Below, piece after piece: positions 1-5,160 of a DNA stretch of 5,242 bases. Origin of the DNA: Candidatus Bathyarchaeota archaeon (GTDB taxonomy: Archaea > Thermoproteota > Bathyarchaeia > Bathyarchaeales > UBA233); NCBI GenBank assembly GCA_023488835.1, contig JAMDCS010000141.1, positions 1 through 5,242 on the forward strand, read 5' to 3'. Position 1 is the first letter of the stretch. Each line of letters starts with the position of its first letter. Both the position numbers and the translations under genes were made by a program. Below the pieces are notes generated by a model. The model saw only the letters and a list, made by a program, of their open reading frames with translations. It did not search any database and was not told the origin of the DNA.

Positions 1-123
1 GCCTTCTTTTCCTCCAAACGATGGGGGTGGGCTGACGGTTACGAGTTTTTTGCCTTTTATGGAGAGTTCGCATTCTGTGGCGCCTTTCCACGTGGCAGTT
101 CCTTCAAAATTCATTTCAGGCAT
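1..123 (-). CDS. OsmC/Ohr family protein, N-terminal fragment
   Basis: Forty-one codons read from an ATG at 123 leftward and remain open at the window edge. The peptide begins MPEMNFEGTATWKG and contains a gene-typical stretch ending SPPPSFGGKEG. A 'TW.G' strand, a 'I.GK.L.V' strand and then 'PP.FGG' is the usual opening of OsmC-like proteins, which use two cysteines (outside this window) to reduce organic hydroperoxides or persulfides in the cytoplasm. The start is supported by GGATG (135-131) seven bases before the ATG. An in-frame Met at residue 4 is an alternative. It lies 129 bases downstream of the ArsR-type gene on the same strand and has its own TATA-like element and inverted repeat. 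The family call rests on the N-terminus only; the catalytic Cys residues are not visible here. Confidence 0.72.
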   Translation of the reverse strand, partial: MPEMNFEGTATWKGATECELSIKGKKLVTVSPPPSFGGKEG

Positions 124-144
124 TGTTCTACATCCTTTTTATAG

Positions 145-164
145 ATATTCCATTATTAGAATAT
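145..164. promoter_or_regulatory. Putative operator: ATATTC-N8-GAATAT inverted repeat
   Basis: Perfect 6-bp arms ATATTC (145-150) and GAATAT (159-164) are separated by 8 bp. The repeat lies between the TATA-like box (171-178) and the OsmC start codon, covering the expected transcription start near 148. The same arms, abutted, form the palindrome in front of the ArsR-type gene at 622-633, so binding by that repressor is a reasonable inference. Confidence 0.5.
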
Positions 165-170
165 GTTAAC

Positions 171-187
171 TTATTTATGTCTTTTCC
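171..187 (-). promoter_or_regulatory. Archaeal promoter (BRE/TATA-like) of the OsmC-family gene
   Basis: On the minus strand a purine-rich GGAAAAGAC is followed by ATAAATAA (178-171). A start about 26 bases downstream would fall near 148 and give a leader of about 25 bases containing GGATG. The fit is by eye. A second AT-rich match, TATAAAAA (143-136), is too near the ATG to serve the Met1 start. Confidence 0.4.
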
Positions 188-252
188 ATTTTGAAAATTA
201 AGCCCACGTTTCTTTTTCGCATAAACCATTCATTCGTCTAAACACATGTTTT

Positions 253-606
253 TTATTTTTGACTTAATTGAGCAACCAAGTTTTTTGATAGTTCTTGCCT
301 TCGCCCAAGTGACTCAATTAGCAACTCTCTTACAAGATCGCAAGCCGTGTTTATTTTAGGGTAAGCAACGCTGTAGTATATGTTGGATCCCTGTTTTCTA
401 GTCTTTAAGATCTGTGCTTGCCGCATTATTGAGAGGTGCTGAGAAAGATTTGACTGCCTTAAGCCGAGAAGATCTGTAAGTTCACCAACAGACTTTTCGC
501 CTTCTCTTAAGGCATGGAGTATCCTTAGCCGTGTAGAGTTAGCTAATGTCTTGCAGATTTCAGCTTGCATCTCAAAAACATCTATGTTACTCTGTGCTTT
601 TTCCAT
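253..606 (-). CDS. ArsR-type winged-helix transcriptional repressor
   Basis: The 117-residue protein has the classic ArsR layout. Helix 'AEICKTLANSTRLRILHAL' (15-33) is followed by 'EKSVGELTDLLGLRQSNLSQHL' (37-58), in which 'LRQSNLSQHLSIMRQA' is the DNA-recognition helix, then the wing 'LKTRKQGSNIYYSV' (67-80) and a C-terminal dimer helix. Members bind palindromic operators as dimers and release DNA on binding metal or on thiol oxidation. The usual ELCVC metal site is absent: the matching segment reads SVGEL. The two cysteines, C18 and C89, do not align with the sulfide-sensing pair of BigR/SqrR, so the ligand is unknown. The ATG at 606 has GGAG (619-616) nine bases upstream. Operator-like sites before it and before the OsmC-family gene suggest autoregulation plus control of a redox-protection gene. 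Confidence 0.9.
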   Translation of the reverse strand: MEKAQSNIDVFEMQAEICKTLANSTRLRILHALREGEKSVGELTDLLGLRQSNLSQHLSIMRQAQILKTRKQGSNIYYSVAYPKINTACDLVRELLIESLGRRQELSKNLVAQLSQK

Positions 607-621
607 TAGTCATCTCTCCAC

Positions 622-635
622 ATATTCGAATATTC
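622..635. promoter_or_regulatory. Putative autoregulatory operator palindrome
   Basis: ATATTCGAATAT (622-633) is a perfect 12-bp palindrome and overlaps a second perfect palindrome, GAATATTC (628-635). Its centre is about 26 bases from the TATA-like box at 651-658, so it covers the expected transcription start of the ArsR-type gene, a position where a bound dimer would block initiation. The arms are the same as in the spaced repeat at 145-164. Confidence 0.55.
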
Positions 636-650
636 TAAGAGCACATGGTT

Positions 651-658
651 CTTTTATT
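651..658 (-). promoter_or_regulatory. TATA-like box of the ArsR-type gene
   Basis: The minus strand reads AATAAAAG here, between the flpA terminator-like T run and the ATG at 606. A start 26 bases on falls near 629, inside the palindrome, giving a leader of about 23 bases that includes GGAG. This would make the ArsR-type gene a transcription unit separate from nop5-flpA. Confidence 0.4.
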
Positions 659-671
659 GTTTGCTTGTTGT

Positions 672-678
672 AAAAAAA
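672..678 (-). terminator. T-run terminator after flpA
   Basis: Seven consecutive T residues on the minus strand directly follow the flpA TAA (681-679). Archaeal RNA polymerase stops at such U tracts without needing a hairpin. No convincing stem precedes it. Confidence 0.5.
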
Positions 679-1377
679 TTAAAGATGTTGCGCCACTATC
701 ATGGCATGGGCTTTATCGTAGGGTTCTAGGTCCACGATTTCTTTAACGTCAAAACCCCTGTTTCTCAAAATATTGGCTTCCTGCCGATAAACCGCACTCG
801 GATCCATGGTTACATCGATGCTCTGAGATTTGCATGCCAACATAACCCAGCCTTGGGGTTTGAGGAAAACATCTGCGTTGTCAGCCAGTAACTTCGCCTG
901 TTCAGGCTGCGCGACATCACAGTAAATCGTGTCAACTTTGCCTGAGATGAACATGGCGTACCGCTCGGGTAGTCGTGCATCTTCCAGCATAGGCGAAATG
1001 TTGGTTCGGTAAGCCGCAACATTGTTAACTAAATCCCTAATGGAGCGCTGAGCAAACTCAACACAGTAAACGTGTCCAGCGTCGCCGACGATGTCTGAAA
1101 CATGGCTGGGTGTGGTTCCTGAAGCAGCCCCCAAATACAGCACCTTAAAACCCGGTTCGATGGGCACGTTCTGGAGACCCTTGATTATGGCTCCTGCAAG
1201 CTTGCTGCGGAAAGCGTCCCAAACACGGTATTCGACGTATTTAAATTTGAAAAGCCGTTCGCCGTAAACCCTCAAGCCTGGGGTTAGGTTGCGTGTGGCT
1301 AAGCGTTGTGAGCCGTCTTCAAGCTTTACTTGGTAGATTTCTTTGAATTGGGGATGCGGTTTAACTTTGAGGTGCAC
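679..1377 (-). CDS. flpA: Fibrillarin-like rRNA/tRNA 2'-O-methyltransferase FlpA
   Basis: FlpA is the catalytic subunit of the archaeal box C/D sRNP and transfers a methyl group from S-adenosylmethionine to ribose 2'-OH positions chosen by guide RNAs. From the GTG at 1377 the protein has 232 residues, the usual archaeal length. Visible landmarks are the N-terminal beta region with 'TRNLTPGLRVYGERL' (28-42), the SAM-binding loop 'LYLGAASGTTPSHVSDIVG' (80-98), acidic E107 and D133, 'DVAQPEQAKLL' (154-164) and 'LEPYDKAHAMIV' (217-228). The K-D-K-H tetrad is present as K59, D154, K183 and H224. GGGGA (1392-1388) lies ten bases before the GTG. The frame stays open upstream to an ATG at 1527, but those 50 residues are low-complexity Ala/Val/Glu translated out of frame from the Arg/Gly-rich nop5 end, so I reject that start. 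The gene overlaps nop5 by 17 bases, implying coupled translation with its partner. Confidence 0.95.
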   Translation of the reverse strand: MHLKVKPHPQFKEIYQVKLEDGSQRLATRNLTPGLRVYGERLFKFKYVEYRVWDAFRSKLAGAIIKGLQNVPIEPGFKVLYLGAASGTTPSHVSDIVGDAGHVYCVEFAQRSIRDLVNNVAAYRTNISPMLEDARLPERYAMFISGKVDTIYCDVAQPEQAKLLADNADVFLKPQGWVMLACKSQSIDVTMDPSAVYRQEANILRNRGFDVKEIVDLEPYDKAHAMIVAQHL

Positions 1378-2749
1378 GTCTGTCTTGTCCCCGATTTTGG
1401 CCGCCGCCACCGCGACGGTCACCTCTGTCTCTTCCCCCACCATAACCGCCGCCTCCACCCCCATAGCGTGGTCTTCTGCCTCGGTCGCGGTCCCTGAAAC
1501 CTTGACCACCTCTGAATCCGCCTTCATCTCTTCTTGGAGGTCGTTGTTCTCGGCGTTCGAACCCTGCGGGTCTGGGTTTAGGTTCCTTTGGTGCAGGTGG
1601 CTCCTTGTACTTTACGTGTATTTCTTCTATGCGTTTGTTAATGTCTGCTTTTAGTTTGTCTCCGATGTAGTGGCCTCCTCCGAAAGCGTCTGTTCTGGCG
1701 GCGATGGCGAGTTTGCCTGCGATGACTCTTGCGATTTTTCCTCTCTGCCACCTTTTCGCATCGTGGAGTAGGGTGTGTTGGAAGATTAAGCCGTGTTTGG
1801 GTGGGCGGGCTCCTGTTTTTAGGCTGCGGAAGAGGGCTTTTTCTGCGCCTATGACTTGTATGGTGCTTGCTGGCCTCATAGCCAAGTTTCGCAAACTTCC
1901 AGCCATGGCGATTAAGCGTGCACCCAAAAGTGCGCCTGCAACTGCACGTACGTTAGGCGCCAGTTCCTCCATGGTGCGGTCAACATAATCTTCCATGTTC
2001 TTGCGCAACAAATAGAAGTCAAGAACATCCTTGGCTAAGGCTTGTACCATCTCCAAATCGGATTCTGCGACGTCTGCGCCCATTGATGATTCGGCTGCTT
2101 TCGCAACAAGTTGGGTTCGTTCTTTTGGAATGTTCTCTTTCTCCAAATTCTCAACTGAAAAGCTTTCTCTATCGCCCAAGTTCATAACGAGCCGTGAGTA
2201 AGTTTCATGCTTCTCGATTAAGCGGTCAAGTTCAGGGAAGTAAACGCCATACCATTCTCTGAGTCTGCCCATGAAGAGGTTGACGGTTTGGTCTAAACTG
2301 TCCAGCGTTTGGATGCCTTGAGCGACAATTAAATCTCGTTTTTCTGAGGCACCTTTAATCCTTAACTTAGCAAGTTCCAAACTGACACTTCGGTTCCATA
2401 CGCTTAGTTCCTGTTCGTCTTTGGCAAAGCCTGATTCGATTGCAATCTCACCCATTCGTGAATGCAGCACTGCGGTTTCCGCTGGCTTGGCTACTTCGAC
2501 GGCAATTTTCATCTTCTTTTGGGCTTCCTCTGCCAATTTGGCGGATTCAAACGCAAACGTGTCATAACCCACGCTGGCTAAAAGTGTGATTAGTGATGAG
2601 ACTTGGTCGGATATTTTTCCAGACTCGGTTTTAAGCAGGCTTTTTGCGGCATCCTGCGCTTTTTTGGGAAACAGCGCTTTTTCTACTAAGCCGTTGTTTT
2701 CGTCGAAGGCTGCTACGCCGAAGGGAAATTGAACTATGAATAGTTTCAT
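1361..2749 (-). CDS. nop5: Nop5 (Nop56/58-like) box C/D sRNP scaffold with RGG-rich tail
   Basis: Nop5 bridges fibrillarin and the L7Ae-bound guide RNA and dimerises through a coiled coil. The 462-residue product starts 'MKLFIVQFPFGVAAFDENN', the fibrillarin-binding N-terminal domain. A long helical middle (about 130-270) fits the coiled coil. The NOP domain follows with 'GAEKALFRSLKTGARPPKHG' (301-320) and 'RWQRGKIARVIAGKLAIAAR' (333-352). Residues 382-462 (bases 1361-1606) form a Pro/Lys then Arg/Gly-rich tail with RGG, a run of six Gly and DRGDRRGGGG. Archaeal Nop5 proteins usually end in a short Lys-rich tail, so this is unusual. The ATG at 2749 is preferred over the in-frame GTG at 2782, because the TATA-like box at 2800-2792 predicts transcription from about 2770. 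GGGG (2762-2759) precedes the ATG by nine bases. It is first in an operon with flpA. Confidence 0.95.
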   Translation of the reverse strand: MKLFIVQFPFGVAAFDENNGLVEKALFPKKAQDAAKSLLKTESGKISDQVSSLITLLASVGYDTFAFESAKLAEEAQKKMKIAVEVAKPAETAVLHSRMGEIAIESGFAKDEQELSVWNRSVSLELAKLRIKGASEKRDLIVAQGIQTLDSLDQTVNLFMGRLREWYGVYFPELDRLIEKHETYSRLVMNLGDRESFSVENLEKENIPKERTQLVAKAAESSMGADVAESDLEMVQALAKDVLDFYLLRKNMEDYVDRTMEELAPNVRAVAGALLGARLIAMAGSLRNLAMRPASTIQVIGAEKALFRSLKTGARPPKHGLIFQHTLLHDAKRWQRGKIARVIAGKLAIAARTDAFGGGHYIGDKLKADINKRIEEIHVKYKEPPAPKEPKPRPAGFERREQRPPRRDEGGFRGGQGFRDRDRGRRPRYGGGGGGYGGGRDRGDRRGGGGQNRGQDRRAPQS

Positions 2750-2790
2750 GTTTCTGAGCCCCAGTAAACTATGTATTGTCACTGCATTGT

Positions 2791-2807
2791 CTTAATAAAT
2801 AGTTTCG
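2791..2807 (-). promoter_or_regulatory. Archaeal promoter (BRE/TATA) of nop5-flpA
   Basis: The minus strand reads CGAAACT then ATTTATTAAG, a BRE-plus-TATA arrangement. A start about 26 bases downstream (near 2770) yields a leader of about 21 bases before the nop5 ATG. This placement excludes the upstream GTG at 2782 as the start codon. Confidence 0.55.
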
Positions 2808-2810
2808 TTG

Positions 2811-3085
2811 CCACAAGTTGAAAAGAACCTTATTTTCCATGTTACGGGTCTTTGGTGCTTGGAAAAGTCTGTAGCCCCTTATATAACAGTAGATCAAATT
2901 TTGGGTTGGTTTGTTTTTCTAGTGTTAGATGATGGCGTGATTCCCTTTACTCATCTTCTTCTTTGGGGCTTTGAAGGCGATTGCTTTTTGGTTTCTACGT
3001 TTGCCTCAGACTGCAGACGGATTGTGGAGCAAACCTCAAACAGAACAGCAAAAACTTTGATCTATTAAATATAAAGAGAAACCGC
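2811..3085. other. Intergenic stretch without a convincing gene
   Basis: No reading frame here looks protein-like. The longest plus frame opens at a TTG at 2808, runs 86 codons, has no Shine-Dalgarno sequence and resembles no family I know. CTTATATAACAG (2879-2890) is a good TATA-like match on either strand. A weak 6-bp inverted repeat GTTTGC/GCAAAC (2999-3004 and 3029-3034) lies further on. I see no tRNA, no rRNA and no complete C/D box pair. A small RNA is possible but not shown. Confidence 0.4.
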
Positions 3086-3108
3086 AATGAGGGGCGCATA
3101 TCAGCCCC
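3066..3108 (-). terminator. Hairpin plus T-rich tract after the membrane-protein gene
   Basis: On the minus strand, 15 to 32 bases past the stop codon, GGGGC and GCCCC can pair around an 8-base loop (3108-3091). A T-rich stretch TTTCTCTTTATATTT (3080-3066) follows after ten bases. This is consistent with transcription ending for the gene at 3123-3971. The hairpin coincides with one copy of the repeat described at 3086-3113, so its main role could be different. Confidence 0.4.
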
Positions 3109-3113
3109 GCTAT
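3086..3113 (-). repeat. GGGG-rich diverged repeat, copy A
   Basis: Read on the minus strand it begins ATAGCGGGGCTGATATGCG and ends CCCCTCATT. It matches the sequence at 5161-5186 at about 21 of 26 aligned positions after a 2-base gap. The core is GATAYGCG flanked by G/C runs. Here the flanks pair as a hairpin; in the other copy they do not pair well, so the conserved part is the sequence rather than the stem. Both copies have the same orientation and lie just past minus-strand stop codons. Confidence 0.5.
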
Positions 3114-3122
3114 GTAAACATT

Positions 3123-3971
3123 TCAACTAACCTTACGTGTGTTTGCTTTGGATGCTGACTGACCATGATTAGTTTTTGCCTCTTGTTTATCAGTCGTTAT
3201 TTTAGGTTTTTGTGTCTTCGCTGGTTCTGCAAATTCATTCTTGGGATATTTGCATTTTCCATCCTCATCCCATAAGTTATAGAAAATCTCAATGACAACA
3301 ACAGAACCTAAAATGAGGCCAGCAATTGATAATATCAGGCTAACACTGTTGGATTGCATTTGAGTAAGTTGTTCTCTGGGATAAACATGAATGATGACAT
3401 CATCGATTATCATTGTTTTATTAGTGTTATCAGCAAAGAAAACGCCAACTATTGGCTTGAAATCGCCATCAAGAGACCAGTATGCTTGAGTATCATCGCA
3501 GAAGATATAGACGATTTTTCCAGAATCGTCAAATGTGAGACCTCTGTTATGGTCTGAGTTGTTGAAGACTAAGTAAGCTTGTTTAGGAAAGTGAAAAATA
3601 TCATAGCTACCGTTTTCTAAACAATTTTGGAAGGTTACTAATATCATACTTACATTACTCATAGCGCTCCCCCTAAGCACGGATAACCCAATAATATCGA
3701 CAGACTCATCGACAATTAAAGCGCCCCTTGGGTAAGTGAAATTTAGGCAAAGAGTAATATCGGGATTACCAAAACCCATAGTGCCGTTAAGGTTTAGATT
3801 TATAGGAAGCAAGTAACTACGTCGTTCAGGTGCAGAAAGTACATCGAATGTTAATCCTTTGATTGAAAAAGCAAAAACTATGATGAAAATAACATATGTA
3901 ACCAGCATAAATATAGCCAGAGCTTTCCTCTTAGTAATTTTGGGAACCTTTTGGCTTAAAGTAGTTGGCAA
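3123..3971 (-). CDS. Two-pass membrane protein with glycosylated extracellular domain, unknown function
   Basis: The 282-residue protein has a basic N-terminus (KITKRK, 11-16), a hydrophobic helix at about 17-37, a predicted beta-rich domain of about 170 residues, a second hydrophobic helix at about 209-231 and a charged Lys-rich tail of about 50 residues. The positive-inside rule places both ends in the cytoplasm and the middle outside. All six N-glycosylation sequons (N62GT, N77FT, N106VS, N120GS, N137NS, N184KT) fall in the outer domain, which supports the topology. The start is a TTG at 3971 with a strong GGGGAG (3986-3981) nine bases upstream; the next Met (22) would cut the first helix. 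I recognise no family. It is divergent from the HEPN-like gene, with 123 bases between the two start codons I prefer. A surface sensor or anchor is conceivable, but the sequence gives no proof. Confidence 0.75.
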   Translation of the reverse strand: MPTTLSQKVPKITKRKALAIFMLVTYVIFIIVFAFSIKGLTFDVLSAPERRSYLLPINLNLNGTMGFGNPDITLCLNFTYPRGALIVDESVDIIGLSVLRGSAMSNVSMILVTFQNCLENGSYDIFHFPKQAYLVFNNSDHNRGLTFDDSGKIVYIFCDDTQAYWSLDGDFKPIVGVFFADNTNKTMIIDDVIIHVYPREQLTQMQSNSVSLILSIAGLILGSVVVIEIFYNLWDEDGKCKYPKNEFAEPAKTQKPKITTDKQEAKTNHGQSASKANTRKVS

Positions 3972-4010
3972 TCGGTATCTCTCCCCGTATGCAAGTGTGT
4001 ATTGGAATGA

Positions 4011-4072
4011 CTACTATTTTATTTTTAGGTCATGAGCGTTGCATCACACAAAAAAAAAATAAAATTTATTAC
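4011..4072. promoter_or_regulatory. Divergent AT-rich promoter region
   Basis: On the minus strand, AAATAAAATAG centred near 4019 predicts a start near 3993, which gives the TTG gene a leader of about 22 bases holding its GGGGAG site. For the plus-strand gene two candidates exist. One is TATTTTATTTTT in the same stretch, with a start near 4045. The other is AAATTTATTAC (4062-4072), which would make the transcript almost leaderless. The first is preferred because the plus gene has a Shine-Dalgarno site at 4080-4085. Confidence 0.35.
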
Positions 4073-4094
4073 TCTAAACGAAGGAACAATCACT

Positions 4095-4562
4095 ATGCAA
4101 GATGATAGACAGAAATGGGTTGATTTTGTAAAAGAAGACTTTCCGCTTTTTAAAGAGATATATCAATCAGAAGACGATATGATTAGGTACTGCTTAAAAT
4201 TTGAAAATGCTTATGGGACTTACAAAGATGCATTTCACGAATTTTATAATATTTCTGAATATTATCTTGCAATTAAGCTCTTAACTGTAAATGAGCAGTC
4301 ATCGGGTAATATGCTTAAAGATATATGCCAATCCCGATACAAGAAGAATGAAGACATTTTGACTCTAATGATGGCAATATCTTTAATTGAAAAGCTTAGC
4401 TCAAAAAAAGACTACATTCCGTTCTCCAATTGGTTAAAGAATAAAGAAGCAGAGAATGAAAGTAATTACCAGAGAATAAAGCAGTTATGGCGTGATTATA
4501 ACGAAGATATTTTGGTTGTAGTAGCAAATTTAGAAAATTTTTCAAGAGTAACATATACTTAA
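4095..4562 (+). CDS. Upstream half of a split HEPN-like protein (all-helical domain)
   Basis: Read alone, this frame gives 155 residues, hydrophilic and apparently all alpha-helical, with no transmembrane segment or signal peptide. I do not recognise the domain. The ATG at 4095 is chosen because GAAGGA (4080-4085) lies nine bases before it. An in-frame ATG at 4032 would add 21 residues, but its only purine motif, AGGT, is two bases away. The frame closes with '...ANLENFSRVTYT' and TAA at 4560. The -1 frame is open from 4502 and continues smoothly as 'KSNIYLTQEDQLKLLSSISH' into the next entry. The two are therefore most likely one gene of 305 residues (4095-5011), joined at or near A AAT TTT (4535-4541) by frameshifting or split by a one-base deletion. 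Base composition is clearly AT-rich compared with nop5-flpA. Confidence 0.7.
   Translation: MQDDRQKWVDFVKEDFPLFKEIYQSEDDMIRYCLKFENAYGTYKDAFHEFYNISEYYLAIKLLTVNEQSSGNMLKDICQSRYKKNEDILTLMMAISLIEKLSSKKDYIPFSNWLKNKEAENESNYQRIKQLWRDYNEDILVVVANLENFSRVTYT
4535..4541 (+). other. Candidate -1 frameshift slippery heptamer A AAT TTT
   Basis: In the zero frame the codons are GAA AAT TTT TCA, so AAATTTT has the X XXY YYZ form with AAT and TTT in the two decoding sites. A one-base backward slip continues as TTC AAG AGT AAC ATA and opens the frame that runs to 5011. A weak 6-bp stem ACTTAA/TTAAGT (4557-4562 with 4578-4583) lies 15 bases downstream, further than usual for a stimulator. A deleted base in this A/T run explains the same data. 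Confidence 0.4.
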
Positions 4563-4585
4563 CTCAGGAAGACCAACTTAAGTTA

Positions 4586-5011
4586 TTGAGCTCTATTTCC
4601 CATTATTTTAAAGACGACAATGACATCTGGCAATCTGCCCCTTTATTTTGTTATGACAAAGAAAGATGTGGTGGTAGCTGTATTGATAAAAACTGTCAGT
4701 GCAACATACTTACAGACGAAAGAATTAAGGAGCAATCGTTAAAGGAATTGGCAAACTTTCTTTATGAATTAAGAAACAGATTCGCTCATAACGCCCAGAT
4801 GTCATTGTCGTCTTTAAAATTTGAAGAATACTCTGTAAAGTCTACATTAGCAGACTATATTAATTATGAGTTCCGTTATAAGCGAAAGAAATTTAGAGGA
4901 ACAATCTTAGTGAAACTCAGCGCCTTGGATATTAAGAGAATAATTGATGCTAATTTCAAGAAACTTTTAGAAGACTATCTTGACAACCGACTTAGTGAAG
5001 TCACAAGATAA
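4586..5011 (+). CDS. Downstream half of the split gene: Cys cluster plus HEPN-like RNxxxH domain
   Basis: The 141-residue frame from a TTG at 4586 holds a Cys cluster, C22-x5-C28-x3-C32-x4-C37-x-C39, that could bind zinc. The helix 'LANFLYELRNRFAHNAQM' (55-72) follows, in which R63-N-R-F-A-H68 fits the R-N-x3-H motif of HEPN ribonucleases. HEPN proteins commonly act as RNA-cutting effectors in toxin-antitoxin, abortive-infection and CRISPR-related systems. The rest is helical, with a basic patch YKRKKFRG. The half has no convincing start of its own: there is no ATG before the motif and the AGGA at 4566 is 16 bases from the TTG. The frame is open back to 4502. It is therefore probably the C-terminal part of a 305-residue protein begun at 4095, in which the motif residues become R227 and H232. 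HEPN assignment is from the motif and helical context only. Confidence 0.6.
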   Translation: MSSISHYFKDDNDIWQSAPLFCYDKERCGGSCIDKNCQCNILTDERIKEQSLKELANFLYELRNRFAHNAQMSLSSLKFEEYSVKSTLADYINYEFRYKRKKFRGTILVKLSALDIKRIIDANFKKLLEDYLDNRLSEVTR

Positions 5012-5013
5012 AA

Positions 5014-5030
5014 TTTTAGTGTTTCTTTTT
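5014..5030 (+). terminator. T-rich terminator after the HEPN-like gene
   Basis: Directly after the TAA at 5009-5011 the plus strand reads TTTT and then TTTCTTTTT (5022-5030). Two closely spaced T runs of this kind are the usual archaeal termination signal. Confidence 0.45.
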
Positions 5031-5117
5031 GTAGCGTTAATTCCAAGAAAATTTAAAAGAAACCACGAACTACTTAGTTTTAGAACCTATAATCAAACGC
5101 TTAGAACGCTCAGACCT

Positions 5118-5140
5118 ACAACCCCTAAAAAGAGGGTTGT
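5118..5140. repeat. Perfect 7-bp hairpin ACAACCC/GGGTTGT
   Basis: ACAACCC (5118-5124) and GGGTTGT (5134-5140) are perfectly complementary around a 9-base A-rich loop. It stands in the noncoding stretch between the HEPN-like gene and the right edge. It is too far past the stop codon to be the obvious terminator and could be a second terminator or part of a small RNA. Confidence 0.4.
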
Positions 5141-5160
5141 TTAAAACCGCTTTTCCATAT

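Noticed and set aside
253..606. Classical metal-sensing or BigR/SqrR-type sulfide-sensing assignment of the ArsR-type protein
   Set aside because: The ELCVC metal motif is absent, and C18 and C89 do not fall at the helix positions of the BigR/SqrR cysteine pair when aligned by eye.
1378..1527. N-terminal extension of FlpA to an ATG at 1527
   Set aside because: The residues are low-complexity Ala/Val/Glu produced out of frame from the nop5 RGG tail, and archaeal fibrillarins of about 230 residues begin where the GTG lies.
1343..1654. Plus-strand frames at 1343-1654 and 1704-1988, and the minus-strand frame at 810-1022
   Set aside because: They lie wholly inside nop5 or flpA in other frames and have no protein-like features.
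2750..2782. GTG start for nop5 adding 11 residues
   Set aside because: It lies upstream of the transcription start predicted from the TATA-like box, and the family normally begins at the 'MKLFIVQFPFG' position.
2925..2960. Box C/D guide RNA beginning at the C-box-like ATGATGG (2930s)
   Set aside because: No CTGA D box occurs on that strand before 3150, so a complete C/D pair is missing.
2808..3068. Plus-strand frame of 86 codons from a TTG
   Set aside because: There is no Shine-Dalgarno sequence, it starts inside the nop5 promoter region, and the translation resembles no known family.
3354..3557. Plus-strand frame of 67 codons
   Set aside because: It lies antisense within the membrane-protein gene, with no start signal and no recognisable content.
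4032..4094. ATG at 4032 as start of the HEPN-like gene
   Set aside because: The AGGT before it is only two bases away, the extra residues are Lys-rich and poorly structured, and the ATG at 4095 has a well-spaced GAAGGA. It remains possible.
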